DNA of 64,000 bases from Paenibacillus sp. 453mf. Its GTDB lineage: Bacteria > Bacillota > Bacilli > Paenibacillales > Paenibacillaceae. The stretch lies in NCBI RefSeq assembly GCF_900116105.1, contig NZ_FPAC01000001.1, positions 62,001-126,000 on the forward strand, read 5' to 3'. How positions within the stretch are numbered: position 1 is the first letter of the stretch; each line of letters begins with the position of its first letter. The notes below the pieces were generated by a model. It did no database searches and had not been told where the DNA came from. It worked only from the letters and a program-made list of their open reading frames with translations. The position numbers and the translations under genes are program-made. Positions 9,755 to 19,126 of this stretch are shown here, in pieces.

Positions 9755-9865
9755 TTGTGGAACAGTGAAGAGCAGCTTAAGCAGGTAAAAGCCGTACGTA
9801 AAAATGGTATAATTGGAGTTATGCGCAGGGGTCCACATTCTTCAGTATAAGGGGAGACTATAGGT

Positions 9866-10504
9866 ATGGGCTTTAAAATTGATCTATATAAGAATGGAGA
9901 ACAGTTTAAGGAATTCAGTGGAATTCAGAACCTTCATCGGTACTTAGCAACAATTTCGGATTATAGACCTAGTCAGCTTTATGATCTCATTAATTTCGGC
10001 ATTGATGAACAGATGCCCTGGTATTTGCATGGCGATAAATATGAGGTAAGAGTAGCTCCTGAAGTACGTGAACAACGAAAGAATCGCAAGACACGTAAAT
10101 GTGGCACACATGAAAAGATAGACAATGAAGTCGTGATCGTAGGAGCTGGTCAATCAGGATCTTCTTTTACTGGCGAGAAAAAATCTTATAATAAGCTTGT
10201 TCGTGATCGAATCCCAACGATTATAGCTTCGAGGGGAGATTCCTGTAGAATTACCGTTCTTGATAAAGAGCAATATAAATCCGAGCTCAGGATTAAGCTT
10301 ATGGAAGAAATAGAGGAATACTATTTAACAGATCATGATGAAGAGGCTCTTACTGAACTGGCAGATGTGCTGGAAGTCATTATGGCATTGTCAAAGGTAC
10401 ATGGCTCAACACCTGAACAACTGGAGAGCAAAAGGGTGGAAAAGCAAAAACAACGTGGTGGTTTCGAAGATCGGGTGTATTTAATTGATACAACGGTGCA
10501 TTAA
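9866..10504 (+). CDS. MazG/PRA-PH-like nucleotide pyrophosphohydrolase with extra N-terminal region
   Basis: 212 residues. The C-terminal ~100 residues show the YNKLVRDRIP start, the LMEEIEEYYL acidic block and ELADVLEVI, the metal-binding arrangement of the all-alpha NTP pyrophosphohydrolase (MazG/phosphoribosyl-ATP pyrophosphohydrolase-like) superfamily. These enzymes hydrolyse NTPs to NMP and pyrophosphate, often for nucleotide-pool cleaning. The first ~100 residues (LYKNGEQFKEFSG onward) are not recognised and may be a small regulatory domain. A TATAAT element at 9808-9813 and GGGGAG before the ATG support the start. Confidence 0.75.
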   Translation: MGFKIDLYKNGEQFKEFSGIQNLHRYLATISDYRPSQLYDLINFGIDEQMPWYLHGDKYEVRVAPEVREQRKNRKTRKCGTHEKIDNEVVIVGAGQSGSSFTGEKKSYNKLVRDRIPTIIASRGDSCRITVLDKEQYKSELRIKLMEEIEEYYLTDHDEEALTELADVLEVIMALSKVHGSTPEQLESKRVEKQKQRGGFEDRVYLIDTTVH

Positions 10505-10530
10505 GCGACATCCTGAATTTCGCTGAGGAG

Positions 10531-10788
10531 GTGATTCGAATATTCAATTCAAAGGACAAGAAGGATCGTAATCCGATGCTGGCAAAGCTAGAGGCAGTGC
10601 TGACCGTGGTTGCCTTTATCATGCTGGTTATTGGTTTCATTAACTCGGGGTTCTCACTTGGATGGTTCTTTGTCGTGATGGCGTTGGTGTATGTAATTCG
10701 ATACATAGAGTATAGAAGATGGACAGCCATTGTTTCGTTCATACTGCTCGCAGTGGGTGCGGCCGCACTATTTTTTATCGGAAGTTAG
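10531..10788 (+). CDS. Small membrane protein of unknown function
   Basis: Up to 85 residues, with a charged N-terminus and three hydrophobic segments (VVAFIMLVIGFI, FFVVMALVYVI, FILLAVGAAALFFI). No family recognised. The start is uncertain. GTG at 10531 lies immediately after GAGGAG, which is too close for normal initiation. ATG at 10576 has AAGGA 10 bases upstream and would give a 70-residue protein that still holds all hydrophobic segments. Followed by a good terminator. Confidence 0.6.
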   Translation: MIRIFNSKDKKDRNPMLAKLEAVLTVVAFIMLVIGFINSGFSLGWFFVVMALVYVIRYIEYRRWTAIVSFILLAVGAAALFFIGS

Positions 10789-10798
10789 GTTTACTACA

Positions 10799-10832
10799 GA
10801 AACAGCTCATTATGAATGAGCTGTTTCTTCAT
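10799..10832 (+). terminator. Intrinsic terminator
   Basis: GAAACAGCTCAT and ATGAGCTGTTTC pair around a short loop, followed by TTC/T-rich sequence. It closes the 9866-10788 unit. Confidence 0.75.
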
Positions 10833-10859
10833 TATAAGAGCTTGCATAGTGCGTAACGT

Positions 10860-11057
10860 CTACACAGATATGGGGACGAGTGTGGAGCAGTGTTTGATCT
10901 CATGGAAAGGAACGGTAACGATGCCTCCACGATACTTTAACCGAAGCTTCATTTGACCCATATTCAAACTTACGATACCGGAATAAGTAGATCCGTCCGT
11001 TAGAGATAAGTGTACATTGTATCTTTTTCGTTCGGCCTTTCGTAGTTCTTGAATCAT
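10860..11057 (-). CDS. Small conserved-looking protein, unknown
   Basis: 65 residues. A basic N-terminal helix (IQELRKAERKRYNVHL) is followed by alternating strands (SGIVSLNMGQMKLRLKYRGG), which looks like a small beta-barrel such as an SH3-like or Sm-like fold. The family is not recognised. The ATG at 11057 is preceded by GGAGG with 7-base spacing, which supports real translation. Convergent with the membrane protein at 10531, with the hairpin at 10799-10832 between them. Confidence 0.6.
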   Translation of the reverse strand: MIQELRKAERKRYNVHLSLTDGSTYSGIVSLNMGQMKLRLKYRGGIVTVPFHEIKHCSTLVPISV

Positions 11058-11310
11058 ATGGATTCCTCCATTCGCGCATGCTTTAGTTCATAATAACTAT
11101 GTCGGTAGAAGGGAGAGAAAAATGAAGATTTATTTTTGGAATCGCTTACTTACTATTAAATCATTTTCGCTCATATGAATCAGTATGACTAAAGGCCTAA
11201 TAAAAATACCTGTGTAGAAGGAGAATTTATAACGATTTGAGTATGGAGAGGAGATGAATTCAGGTGCATAGAGGAATTGAAAAATGAATACATTATTCAT
11301 TCTGCGAGAA

Positions 11311-11353
11311 ACCACAAATCCCCTGCAACTTATTTTACAGGGGGCTTGTGTAT
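11311..11353. terminator. Hairpin in the 11058-11392 gap
   Basis: CACAAATCCCCTG pairs with CAGGGGGCTTGTG. It lies just past the end of the deacetylase gene on the minus strand and may terminate it; the T-tract is weak on both strands. Nothing else convincing was seen between 11058 and 11392. Confidence 0.55.
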
Positions 11354-11392
11354 TTTAATTCTGTTAACAAGAAATTGATTTCCCTTTCGGGT

Positions 11393-12199
11393 CTAGAACA
11401 AAACGGTTGTGCGGCCGCCCTTGATCTCAACAGGCTGTTCGTCCAGCAGCACCCATACGCTCGCAGCAGAAGGATTATACACAAGATGCTGATCTGCCGA
11501 GAATCTCAGATTCTTATACGCATTCACATAATCAACGATTTCAATATTTGTCGCATACCAGATGTCATCGCGTCCAGCTATGTATTTGCTAAATTCTTCG
11601 ATAACATGCCAGTTGTCCTGATCATCAAACTCATAGCTGTGACCCCAGACATACATTAGGTGAATGTTCTTCCGCGGCAGGGAAACGAAGGTCTCCGCAT
11701 GCTGCTTCAGGTTCTGGTTATGGTGGCAGGTCGCCTTCCATTCAAGAAAATTCTCGGGCAGCTGATAACCGCCCGTCGTTTGTACGACACGTGCATATTC
11801 AATGCCGAACACGGGGAGCATCTCAATAATCTCCTGGCTATAGGAGCCGTTAGGGTAAGACATGCCTCTGACAGGATAACCAAACAGTCCTTCGAGGTTT
11901 CTGCGGTCATCCATAATCTCATAGAGCACCTGCTCTCTGGGACAGCGGGCAATGGATGGATGCGTTACGGTATGTACGGATACTTCATGGCCCTGATATA
12001 CTTCCTTTGATTCGTTCTCTGTCAGACGGGCACGATATCTTGTATCGCCGAACATTCCCGAATTAATATGAAATGTACCTTTGAGACCATTCTCATTAAA
12101 AATAGCGGCTAGCCGCCGATCGGAGACAACACCGTCATCATAGCTCAACGTTAGCGCTTTCAATTTACCTTCTGGATAACAGCTGAGAATTTTAGGCAT
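11393..12199 (-). CDS. Polysaccharide deacetylase (NodB domain) protein
   Basis: 268 residues. The NodB metal and catalytic motifs are visible: TLSYDDG (catalytic Asp and metal Asp) and HTVTHPS (the two metal His). MSYPNGSY and the late LMYVWGHSYEF strand also fit. The family removes acyl groups from aminosugar polymers such as peptidoglycan, chitin oligomers or exopolysaccharide. No signal peptide is seen, so the substrate may be intracellular, or the protein reaches the surface another way. ATG at 12199 was chosen for GGAAGGGG about 12 bases upstream; an ATG at 12280 in frame lacks such a site. Confidence 0.82.
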   Translation of the reverse strand: MPKILSCYPEGKLKALTLSYDDGVVSDRRLAAIFNENGLKGTFHINSGMFGDTRYRARLTENESKEVYQGHEVSVHTVTHPSIARCPREQVLYEIMDDRRNLEGLFGYPVRGMSYPNGSYSQEIIEMLPVFGIEYARVVQTTGGYQLPENFLEWKATCHHNQNLKQHAETFVSLPRKNIHLMYVWGHSYEFDDQDNWHVIEEFSKYIAGRDDIWYATNIEIVDYVNAYKNLRFSADQHLVYNPSAASVWVLLDEQPVEIKGGRTTVLF

Positions 12200-12301
12200 G
12201 AATTCAATGAACCCCTTCCAATAAATGTAATCCAGTTCTTCTTTCAGTGTACCATAGTTTAAAACAAGCCAGATATGCAAAAATCAGTGGATAAACATTA
12301 A

Positions 12302-12334
12302 ACAGCCCTCCTAAACGACAGTTCAGGAGGGCTG
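12302..12334 (-). terminator. Terminator of the mannitol operon
   Basis: AGCCCTCCT and AGGAGGGCT pair around a 12-base loop, followed on the minus strand by TGTTT. It sits 13 bases past mtlD. Confidence 0.75.
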
Positions 12335-12346
12335 CTATATCACCAT

Positions 12347-13492
12347 TTATTTGGTTTGTTCTGCATATTTCTTATTGATCACTTGATGATCTTCACTGCC
12401 CGAGGTGAAGCCGGTCACTTCCGTGATGGCAGCTTCAATTCCTTTGGCCTTGATCAGATTCTGCAATTCGAGCGATTGCGGATCCTGGGGATTGTCATAA
12501 TGGAAAGCCGCAGCAATACCTGTCAGAAGCGCCTCATGCGGAAGTCCATATTCAATCGCCATATTTGCCGGACCTACGAGACGATCAGCCGCTCCGAGCT
12601 TACGAAGAGGCTCACGTCCTACACGGATAACTTCATCCCGAATATAAGGGTTTTTGAAGCGATTCTCGATCTTGTCGATGTATTTGTAATGCTCATCCTT
12701 ATCAAACCCATGCTTCTTGATCAGAGCTTCGCCGCTTTCTTCCATCGCCTGGCGAACAACCGAGCGGATGGTCTCGTTATTGATGCTCTCCTCGATCGTT
12801 TCCGTTCCTGCCAAGAACCCGAGATAAGCCGTGATGGCATGACCTGTGTTCAAGGTGAACAGCTTACGCTGCACATAAGCCAGCAGGTTGTCCGTCAGCT
12901 TCATTCCTGGAATATGAGTTGTGTCTCCCTTGAGGGAAGGCTCTTCTACGATCCATTCATAGAAGGATTCCACGCCGACATCCAGTATATTCTCTCCTTC
13001 ATAAGGAGGCACGATCCGGTCTACAGAGCAGTTGGCAAAGCCGACATGTTCATCCGCATAAGCTCTTGCTTCAGCAGACAGATGAGTATACACCTGCTCC
13101 TTCAGATGACTGCTTGCACCCACCATATTCTCACAGGCGATGATATTGAGTGTGCCTTGTCCGGAAGAACGGCGTGCTTCAATACCAGCAGCCAAGGTTG
13201 AGGCGATGATCTTCAATACATTAGGTCCTACCGCCGTCGTAATGATGTCGGCATCTTCAATCGTTTGTACAATGTCAGGTCCATTCGACAATACGCCGGA
13301 TACATTGGTAATCGTCTCTTGTCTTTGTTCCAGATCAAGGATGTGGATCTGGTAGCTCTTCTTGTTGTTCAGTTCATTGATCATTTCTTCGTTAATATCG
13401 GCAAAAACGACATGATAATCTGCCTGGGAGAGAAGGGCGCCAATAAAGCCGCGCCCGATATTACCTGCCCCAAATTGTATTGCTTTTTTCAT
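12347..13492 (-). CDS. mtlD: Mannitol-1-phosphate 5-dehydrogenase
   Basis: 381 residues, the usual MtlD length. NAD-binding AIQFGAGNIGRGFIG at the N-terminus, IACENMVGAS, FANCSVDRIVPP and NTGHAITAYLG are all characteristic. It oxidises mannitol 1-phosphate, the PTS import product, to fructose 6-phosphate in the cytoplasm. Third gene of mtlR-mtlA-mtlD, 43 bases after mtlA, ended by the terminator at 12302-12334. Presumably controlled by MtlR and the cre site at 17700. Confidence 0.96.
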   Translation of the reverse strand: MKKAIQFGAGNIGRGFIGALLSQADYHVVFADINEEMINELNNKKSYQIHILDLEQRQETITNVSGVLSNGPDIVQTIEDADIITTAVGPNVLKIIASTLAAGIEARRSSGQGTLNIIACENMVGASSHLKEQVYTHLSAEARAYADEHVGFANCSVDRIVPPYEGENILDVGVESFYEWIVEEPSLKGDTTHIPGMKLTDNLLAYVQRKLFTLNTGHAITAYLGFLAGTETIEESINNETIRSVVRQAMEESGEALIKKHGFDKDEHYKYIDKIENRFKNPYIRDEVIRVGREPLRKLGAADRLVGPANMAIEYGLPHEALLTGIAAAFHYDNPQDPQSLELQNLIKAKGIEAAITEVTGFTSGSEDHQVINKKYAEQTK

Positions 13493-13535
13493 TGTGATTC
13501 CCGCCTTTATATAAAGAGTTGCATTTCTTTAAGTC

Positions 13536-15518
13536 TTATACCCCGAAAGTGTTGTACAGTTCGTCTGGATTTGTAACTTTGGCGAGTCTTGTAACCGTAG
13601 ATTCATCCTCGATGGCCTCAGCAATTTTGGTGAGAATCTGCAGATGCTCTCGGCCTGCTCCAGCAATACCGATGACGAGATATGCAGTTCCGCCTTCAAA
13701 TTCGACACCTTCTGGATACTGATGGATGACGATTCCGCTCGTCTTGATCTCCTTCTTCGCGTCTCCTACACCATGAGGGATGGCTACACCGTTGCCTATA
13801 TACGTCGTTGCTACACCTTCCCGCTCAATCATGGCATCCACATAATGCGGCTGCACATATCCGGCGGAGACGAGGGATTCACCCGCACGGCGGATCGCAT
13901 CCTCTTTGCTTACAGATGGAAGCTGAAGAACGATATTTTCTTTGCGAAGTACACCACTGCTATCAGCTTCACCGTTAGTCTCTGCGGTCACGGAATCTTC
14001 AGGGAAGGTCTTATCCAGACTTTCCACCACATCTTCCTGTGCATATTCCGGAACAGGAGAAGTTTCAGGTTGTTCTGCCTTTGCTTTCAGATCCTCAATC
14101 AGTTTATCGTAAATCGGATTGTTCACAAAATTATCGATAGAGACGTGTACTGCATTTGGCGCTTTGGCCTTCGCTCTCGGTGTTAAATTCTGCTGTGTGA
14201 CTACAAGGTCTGCGTCAAGCGGAATATTTTCGATTGCTGTGTTGGTCACTTCAATGGCGAGACCCGCATTCTTCACTTTCTTACGGAAGGAAGTAGCGCC
14301 CATTGCGCTTGATCCCATACCAGCATCACATGCAAAAATAATTTTGTTGATTTGTGCTTTATTATTCAAATCAGCAGTACCAGTCGTGTTATTCGCGCTG
14401 ATGCCTTTACTGCTGTTCTTCAGGTCAGATACGGCTTCCTTAGCCTTATCGAGATCCTCGTCTGTCGCAGCAGATCTGCGAAGGAAGAGGGAGGATAGCA
14501 GGAAGGAAACAACGGTTGCCACAAGCACACCTGCAATGACCGGAATGTAGCCTCCTTTTGGAGACATGAGCATAAGAGCAATGATACTGCCCGGTGACGC
14601 GGCCGCAATAAGTCCTGCATCGAGCAGGCTGAAGGTAAATACCCCTGCCATGCCGGATACGATAACAGATACAAACATAATTGGCTTCATCAAAACATAT
14701 GGGAAGTATACTTCATGAATACCACCAAAGAAATGAATGATGGCAGCACCTGGTGCAGAGCCTTTGATGGAGCCTTTACCAAAGATCGAATAGGCCAGCA
14801 GAAGTCCAAGACCAGGGCCTGGATTCGCTTCGAGCAGGAACATAATGGATTTACCATACTCCCCCGCCTGCTGAATTCCGATCGGGCTGAGTATTCCATG
14901 GTTAATCGCGTTGTTCAAGAACAGGATTTTGGCCGGCTCGATAAAGATCGATACGAGCGGGAGCAATCCCCAGTTCAGAATCGCATCCACACCGGATGCA
15001 AGCAGATCAGTAAAGGCGGATACGACAGGACCGACACCGTAGAATCCTGCAATGGCCAGCAGCATACCGATAATACCTGCGGAGAAGTTATTGACGAGCA
15101 TTTCAAATCCAGATGGAGTCTTGCTCCCAATATACTTGTCGAATTGTTTAATAATATAACCACCAAGCGGACCCATAATCATGGCACCAATAAACATAGG
15201 GATTTCCGCACCAACGATAACCCCCATTGCCGCTATAGCGCCAAGCACACCGCCGCGATGATCATGAATCGCTTTACCCCCGCTATAGGCAATAAGCAGA
15301 GGCAGCAGGTATTTGATCATAGGATCTACAAGAGAAGCCAGATCTGCGTTAGGGAGATAACCCGCCTCAATGAAGAGAGCCGTCAGGAAGCCCCAGGCAA
15401 TAAATGCACCGATGTTCGGCATAACCATAGCGCTAAGGAAGCGGCCGAACTTCTGTGTGGCCTGTTTGACACCTCCGGTCTTCTTCGGAGCCGGAGCGCT
15501 TTGTTCGAGAGTACTCAT
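13536..15518 (-). CDS. mtlA: Mannitol PTS permease, EIICBA fusion
   Basis: 660 residues in the order IIC-IIB-IIA. About ten membrane segments fill residues 25-350. EIIB carries the phosphorylated Cys in IIFACDAGMGSSAMG (about 400). EIIA occupies the last ~145 residues, with the active-site His in GVAIPHGVGDAKKE. It phosphorylates and imports mannitol. In many Bacillus species the IIA part is a separate protein (MtlF); here it is fused on through an acidic linker. The start overlaps the mtlR stop by 4 bases (ATGA), so translation is coupled. Confidence 0.95.
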   Translation of the reverse strand: MSTLEQSAPAPKKTGGVKQATQKFGRFLSAMVMPNIGAFIAWGFLTALFIEAGYLPNADLASLVDPMIKYLLPLLIAYSGGKAIHDHRGGVLGAIAAMGVIVGAEIPMFIGAMIMGPLGGYIIKQFDKYIGSKTPSGFEMLVNNFSAGIIGMLLAIAGFYGVGPVVSAFTDLLASGVDAILNWGLLPLVSIFIEPAKILFLNNAINHGILSPIGIQQAGEYGKSIMFLLEANPGPGLGLLLAYSIFGKGSIKGSAPGAAIIHFFGGIHEVYFPYVLMKPIMFVSVIVSGMAGVFTFSLLDAGLIAAASPGSIIALMLMSPKGGYIPVIAGVLVATVVSFLLSSLFLRRSAATDEDLDKAKEAVSDLKNSSKGISANNTTGTADLNNKAQINKIIFACDAGMGSSAMGATSFRKKVKNAGLAIEVTNTAIENIPLDADLVVTQQNLTPRAKAKAPNAVHVSIDNFVNNPIYDKLIEDLKAKAEQPETSPVPEYAQEDVVESLDKTFPEDSVTAETNGEADSSGVLRKENIVLQLPSVSKEDAIRRAGESLVSAGYVQPHYVDAMIEREGVATTYIGNGVAIPHGVGDAKKEIKTSGIVIHQYPEGVEFEGGTAYLVIGIAGAGREHLQILTKIAEAIEDESTVTRLAKVTNPDELYNTFGV

Positions 15519-17644
15519 AATTGTTCAACCTCCATTGTATACTGTTCTATTTTTCTTAAATACAGGTCTTTCATAATGCCCTGGATTTCCAGGTTCAATA
15601 CTGCAGACGTTCCGTCTGTCAGACGTGCAGCAAAGCCCGGGCGGTCAATGAGTGACTTGCTGACTTCGCTTGCTGCCTCAAGGTATGTTCGGTCACTGCC
15701 GCGCGGAGCGAGCAGCACGATAGCTGCGGACAAATGTGCCTCCTTATCCGAACCATAAGTGATCGGCTTGGTGAAACGGAGAAAACTCAGTGTCAGCTTA
15801 GAAATGACGGTTGAGCGGCAATGAAGCAGGAAGATACCTTCCCGGGACAGAATGGTCTCACCGAGCTTCTCTCTTTCGTGCAGCTCTTGGATCAACTGGG
15901 TCTTCCCGGCTTCATCCTTGGCATAATTCCCAGCGATTCCCTCAATCAGTTCATCAATCGAACCAAAGTAAGCTCCATCCTGGATCACGAGGTTATTCAG
16001 GAGATCCTGAATGCCTTCAATCAGCATTTTTTGCTTCTGCAGTGTGTCAGCGAGTGAAGCCGAGGACTCCTTCTTCAGCGGGACTCGGTCCGTGTGTGGT
16101 GTAGTATCCTCGAGCATAGTTCTTACTTTCTCGATGTCTCTATCACCAAGTAAGGGTGACACGCGCACGACAGGCAGCCTGCTAACAAGATCTACTGTCG
16201 TGATGATGAGGTCAACCTGTTCTTCATAGCTTTTCGTTTCAGCAGCAGATACAACAGCAGCAATATGCAGCGTCGGGAATTCCTTGCGAATTCGGGTTTG
16301 GAGCAGGCTGGAAGTTCCAATTCCACTTGCGCAGACGACCAGTACCTTTAAAGAATTCTTCATGTATTTGGCTTCTGCATATTCCAGCATGGCTCCGAGA
16401 TGAAGAGCGATATAGCCGATTTCGGCATCAGGGATAGGTAGCCCCACATATTCTTCAAGCACTTTGGAACAATGATGTGCAATATCGTATACGCTTGTAT
16501 ATTGCTCCTTAATCTGTCCAAGCAGCGGATTGCGTATATCCAACCCCAGCTTTAACCGTTCAACAGCGGGACCAAGATGGTTAATGAAGCCAAAGAATAG
16601 TCGGCTGTTGCTCTTCAGCTCAAGACCGGTCAGAGCTTCCGCCTTTTTCAGAATATCTCGTGCCAGCCGTACAAGCTCAAAGCTGACATTTTCATAATCC
16701 GTTTCCTTTTCGGCATCGAGCTTAATCTCCGCACCTTTTAAATGCATCGTAATATAGCCGGTTTCATCCTCGGGAATCGTTAGGGAAAAAGCGTCCTCAA
16801 GCCGATTCACCAGTGTTTGAGCAGCTGAGAATGAAGGATGACGCTTCAATTCATGAAGCACCTGAGGCGGAATCGTAATCCGTTGTCCTGATCTCATTCG
16901 TTCGATAGCAAGTGCCAGATGAACGGCAAGGCCGATAAAGGCACTGTCGGTCAGCTTCAATTGCATATGCTGCTCCAGGTCGGTTAGATATTTCTCCAGC
17001 TGCACAATCGTACTTTCTTCAACCAGGTTAAGGAGTCGATTTCGAATATGAGACTGCACTTTACTCATATTGTCTTCATTTTCTTTATCCCGATCCCTAA
17101 TTAGGTGAATGAGTTCATATTCGTTCAAATGCTCATGCAGCAGGTGGATCAGGGCGGTACGAACATCTTTTTCATTCCCTTCGACATAGACACCGTAGCC
17201 CGGTTTACGAACGAGCTCGATATTGAAGCCGCTGAGCCATTCCTCAATCCGATCCAGATCATGGCTGAGCGTTCCTTCCGTTACTTTGAACCTGGAAGCA
17301 AAGGCATACAGCTTAATCGGCCCAGAAGCAAGGAGCAGCTCGGATATGATAAAGTAGCGGCGCTCGTCTCTTGAGAAGGAAGGACTTACCGATATCGAAT
17401 CCATCTCGGCCTCAAGTGTGGCGAGAGCATCACTGTCCCCCTCGAGCATGATCCCATAGCCGGGCTTACGCGTCAGGGTTACTCCTTGTTCATCTAGCCA
17501 CTCTTCAGTAAGGGGAAGTTCGCGTTTAATCGTTCGTTCACTGACATCAAGTGCATCTGACAGCTCACGAACGGTGATAAAACGGCTGGGAGAAGCTAGA
17601 AGAAACCTTACGATCAGCACGGTCCGCTTACTGGGCTTCTCCAT
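15515..17644 (-). CDS. mtlR: Mannitol operon activator MtlR (PRD regulator)
   Basis: 709 residues with the complete MtlR layout: an N-terminal HTH (RELSDALDVSERTIKREL), a second HTH-like domain, two PRD domains with conserved His (about 200-410), a GatB-like EIIB domain with VLVVCASGIGTSSLL (about 425), and a C-terminal EIIA-like domain with LLHCRS. PTS phosphorylation of these domains tells the activator whether mannitol and a preferred sugar are present. First gene of the operon, ahead of mtlA, unlike B. subtilis where mtlR is separate. GGAAAGGAGCG precedes the ATG, and a perfect cre-type site lies 56 bases upstream. Confidence 0.94.
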   Translation of the reverse strand: MEKPSKRTVLIVRFLLASPSRFITVRELSDALDVSERTIKRELPLTEEWLDEQGVTLTRKPGYGIMLEGDSDALATLEAEMDSISVSPSFSRDERRYFIISELLLASGPIKLYAFASRFKVTEGTLSHDLDRIEEWLSGFNIELVRKPGYGVYVEGNEKDVRTALIHLLHEHLNEYELIHLIRDRDKENEDNMSKVQSHIRNRLLNLVEESTIVQLEKYLTDLEQHMQLKLTDSAFIGLAVHLALAIERMRSGQRITIPPQVLHELKRHPSFSAAQTLVNRLEDAFSLTIPEDETGYITMHLKGAEIKLDAEKETDYENVSFELVRLARDILKKAEALTGLELKSNSRLFFGFINHLGPAVERLKLGLDIRNPLLGQIKEQYTSVYDIAHHCSKVLEEYVGLPIPDAEIGYIALHLGAMLEYAEAKYMKNSLKVLVVCASGIGTSSLLQTRIRKEFPTLHIAAVVSAAETKSYEEQVDLIITTVDLVSRLPVVRVSPLLGDRDIEKVRTMLEDTTPHTDRVPLKKESSASLADTLQKQKMLIEGIQDLLNNLVIQDGAYFGSIDELIEGIAGNYAKDEAGKTQLIQELHEREKLGETILSREGIFLLHCRSTVISKLTLSFLRFTKPITYGSDKEAHLSAAIVLLAPRGSDRTYLEAASEVSKSLIDRPGFAARLTDGTSAVLNLEIQGIMKDLYLRKIEQYTMEVEQL

Positions 17645-17699
17645 ACCTTCACGCTCCTTTCCTGTTTAGTGCAGCTGATGAAGACAATTACCACTATTT

Positions 17700-17713
17700 T
17701 GAAAACGGTATCA
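17700..17713. promoter_or_regulatory. CcpA (cre) site before mtlR
   Basis: TGAAAACGGTATCA fits the cre consensus TGWNANCGNTNWCA at every position. It lies 56 bases upstream of the mtlR start, where CcpA would repress the operon when glucose is plentiful. Confidence 0.75.
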
Positions 17714-17794
17714 TTAACCGACTGGAAATATAATAACGAAGCTAGCTAAGCTGCTAACCCAAATTTTAAGGAAAGATTATCTTAATATCAAAGA

Positions 17795-17836
17795 AAAGAT
17801 GGCCTGTTTTGTCCTCTTGTCACAAGGGCCATCTTT
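17795..17836 (-). terminator. Hairpin between mtlR and the broken ABM gene
   Basis: AAAGATGGCC pairs with GGCCATCTTT. On the minus strand a T-rich stretch (TTTTCTTT) follows, so it probably ends transcripts coming from 18350. The remaining 17837-18023 sequence shows no gene. Confidence 0.6.
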
Positions 17837-18023
17837 AAATAGTATTCTTCGATTTACATAAAACATTCATTTATAAGCTTTATATGAGAGTTTAAGGAAG
17901 AGTATATAAAGATATTACGAAAATGAGGCGTTTCTGAAACAGAAGATGTTATTCTATGTAAGGAATTTGCATGATCTAATGTAAGAAGAGGCAGCTGAAC
18001 CCTATTTATAGAGGGAATATACG

Positions 18024-18350
18024 CTAGATCTCAAAAAAACGATCTCTTTCGACTAAGGCAACACGGAGAGAGAAGGAGCGATACCATTCCTTTTTGCCTC
18101 GTTCCTGTGCGATCTGATGCACTGAGTGCTCTTTCCAAGCACGAATGGATTCGAGATCCTTCCAGTAGGATACTGTGATTCCCAGCTATTGATCCCGGGC
18201 CGCTTCAACACCAAGAAAGCCGGGCTGACGTGAAGCAAGCTCTACCATTTTGTCCGCCATAATGCCGTACCCGTTATCCCCTTCTGTTCGCTTGGAGGAG
18301 AAGATCACGGCATAGTAAGGCGGTTGAAACTGCGCTCTAGGTAAGTCCAT
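18024..18350 (-). pseudogene. Antibiotic-biosynthesis-monooxygenase-like gene broken by one in-frame TAG
   Basis: From ATG 18350 (AAAGGAG 10 bases upstream) the frame runs 54 codons, meets TAG at 18188-18186, and then continues in the same frame for 53 sense codons to a second stop at 18024. Read through the stop, the product is a normal ~108-residue ABM/DUF-type ferredoxin-like protein: PPYYAVIFSSKRTEGD, then the QPGFLGVEAARD block, then after the stop GITVSYWKDLESIRAWKEH. No other damage is visible, so the mutation is recent, or it is a sequencing error. ABM proteins are small heme-, quinone- or flavin-free oxygenase-fold enzymes of varied function. Confidence 0.82.
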
Positions 18351-18533
18351 GAATTCAATGCTCCTTTTTATGTAAATTTCTATTTCTATATAACATTCTA
18401 TAGCATACAACATTCTGCTTTATACAGCGATAGGAGCAGGCCGACATTTTTACACCGAGATAACACCATCTATCGAATTGAAAAAGTAATTAAAATAACT
18501 TATAACATCTTAAAATGAGGAGGGTTTTAAATT

Positions 18534-18677
18534 ATGGATATGAGCTCTGTTCGTTCCATCTGCCCTGTTTGCGGCGGGGAATTGAAAATTCTGAAGCACA
18601 GCATCTCTTGCAAATGCGGCAGCCGGATGAAAGGGATTGTAGGGAAAGCACGAGTACAGAAGGTAGGCAGACAATGA
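18534..18677 (+). CDS. 47-residue zinc-ribbon protein
   Basis: Short gene with GAGGAGGG 9 bases before the ATG and a strong terminator right after it. The product has ICPVCGGELKI followed by ISCKCGSRMKG, that is CXXC and CXC pairs 13 residues apart, and a basic tail. This is a small zinc ribbon or treble-clef-like knuckle, suggesting nucleic-acid or protein binding. The family is not recognised. Confidence 0.75.
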   Translation: MDMSSVRSICPVCGGELKILKHSISCKCGSRMKGIVGKARVQKVGRQ

Positions 18678-18691
18678 ATGATGGAGACACG

Positions 18692-18725
18692 GAGGCACTC
18701 ATAAGGATATGAGTGCCTCTTTTTA
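18692..18725 (+). terminator. Strong intrinsic terminator
   Basis: GAGGCACTCATA and TATGAGTGCCTC pair with a 3-4 base loop, followed by TTTTT. It ends the zinc-ribbon gene. Confidence 0.88.
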
Positions 18726-18772
18726 TGGTATAATTTGGCTGTCAATAGAAAGAAGAAATGAGGGCTGCTACC

Positions 18773-18955
18773 GTGTCTGAAGAAGAACAGGAGCGACTTA
18801 GAGATATTTATGGACTGGAAGAGCCAGTTCCGACTAACGATTCGATTCTATCCTTTATAGGAGATTTTGGAGCAAGCTTTGCATTGGATCTGAGTGTCTC
18901 CGAGCTGGCACAGTATATAAAGTATATCTTCACCATGCTTTTTTACATTTTCTAG
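18773..18955 (+). CDS. Small protein, paralogue of the 19127 product
   Basis: 60 residues from GTG 18773 (GAGGG 8 bases upstream; TATAAT at 18729-18734). It begins with an acidic helix EEEQERLRDIYGLEEPVP, then DFGASFALDLS, and ends in a hydrophobic stretch (YIKYIFTMLFYIF) that could anchor it in the membrane. No known family. The next gene encodes a recognisably related protein with an added signal sequence. Confidence 0.6.
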   Translation: MSEEEQERLRDIYGLEEPVPTNDSILSFIGDFGASFALDLSVSELAQYIKYIFTMLFYIF

Positions 18956-19126
18956 TCAGTCCGCCGTCAAAAAAAGGCCATTTTTTCATTGATCTCAAAT
19001 TCGTTCATCTTTTCCTTCTAAACCGACGTAGTACTCTCTGTTTTAATACACAAGTGTGCAAGCAGCCGGTTTCTGCTAAAATAGAATCCGACTATATAGG
19101 TAACAAGACAGAATGGATGAGCAAAT

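Noticed and set aside
11130..11315. 61-codon minus-strand frame in the gap before the deacetylase
   Set aside because: No Shine-Dalgarno sequence, low-complexity AT-rich content, no recognisable protein features.
14715..15758. Long plus-strand open frame (347 codons) across mtlA and mtlR
   Set aside because: It lies opposite clear mtlA and mtlR coding sequence, has no ribosome site, and its residue use is not protein-like.
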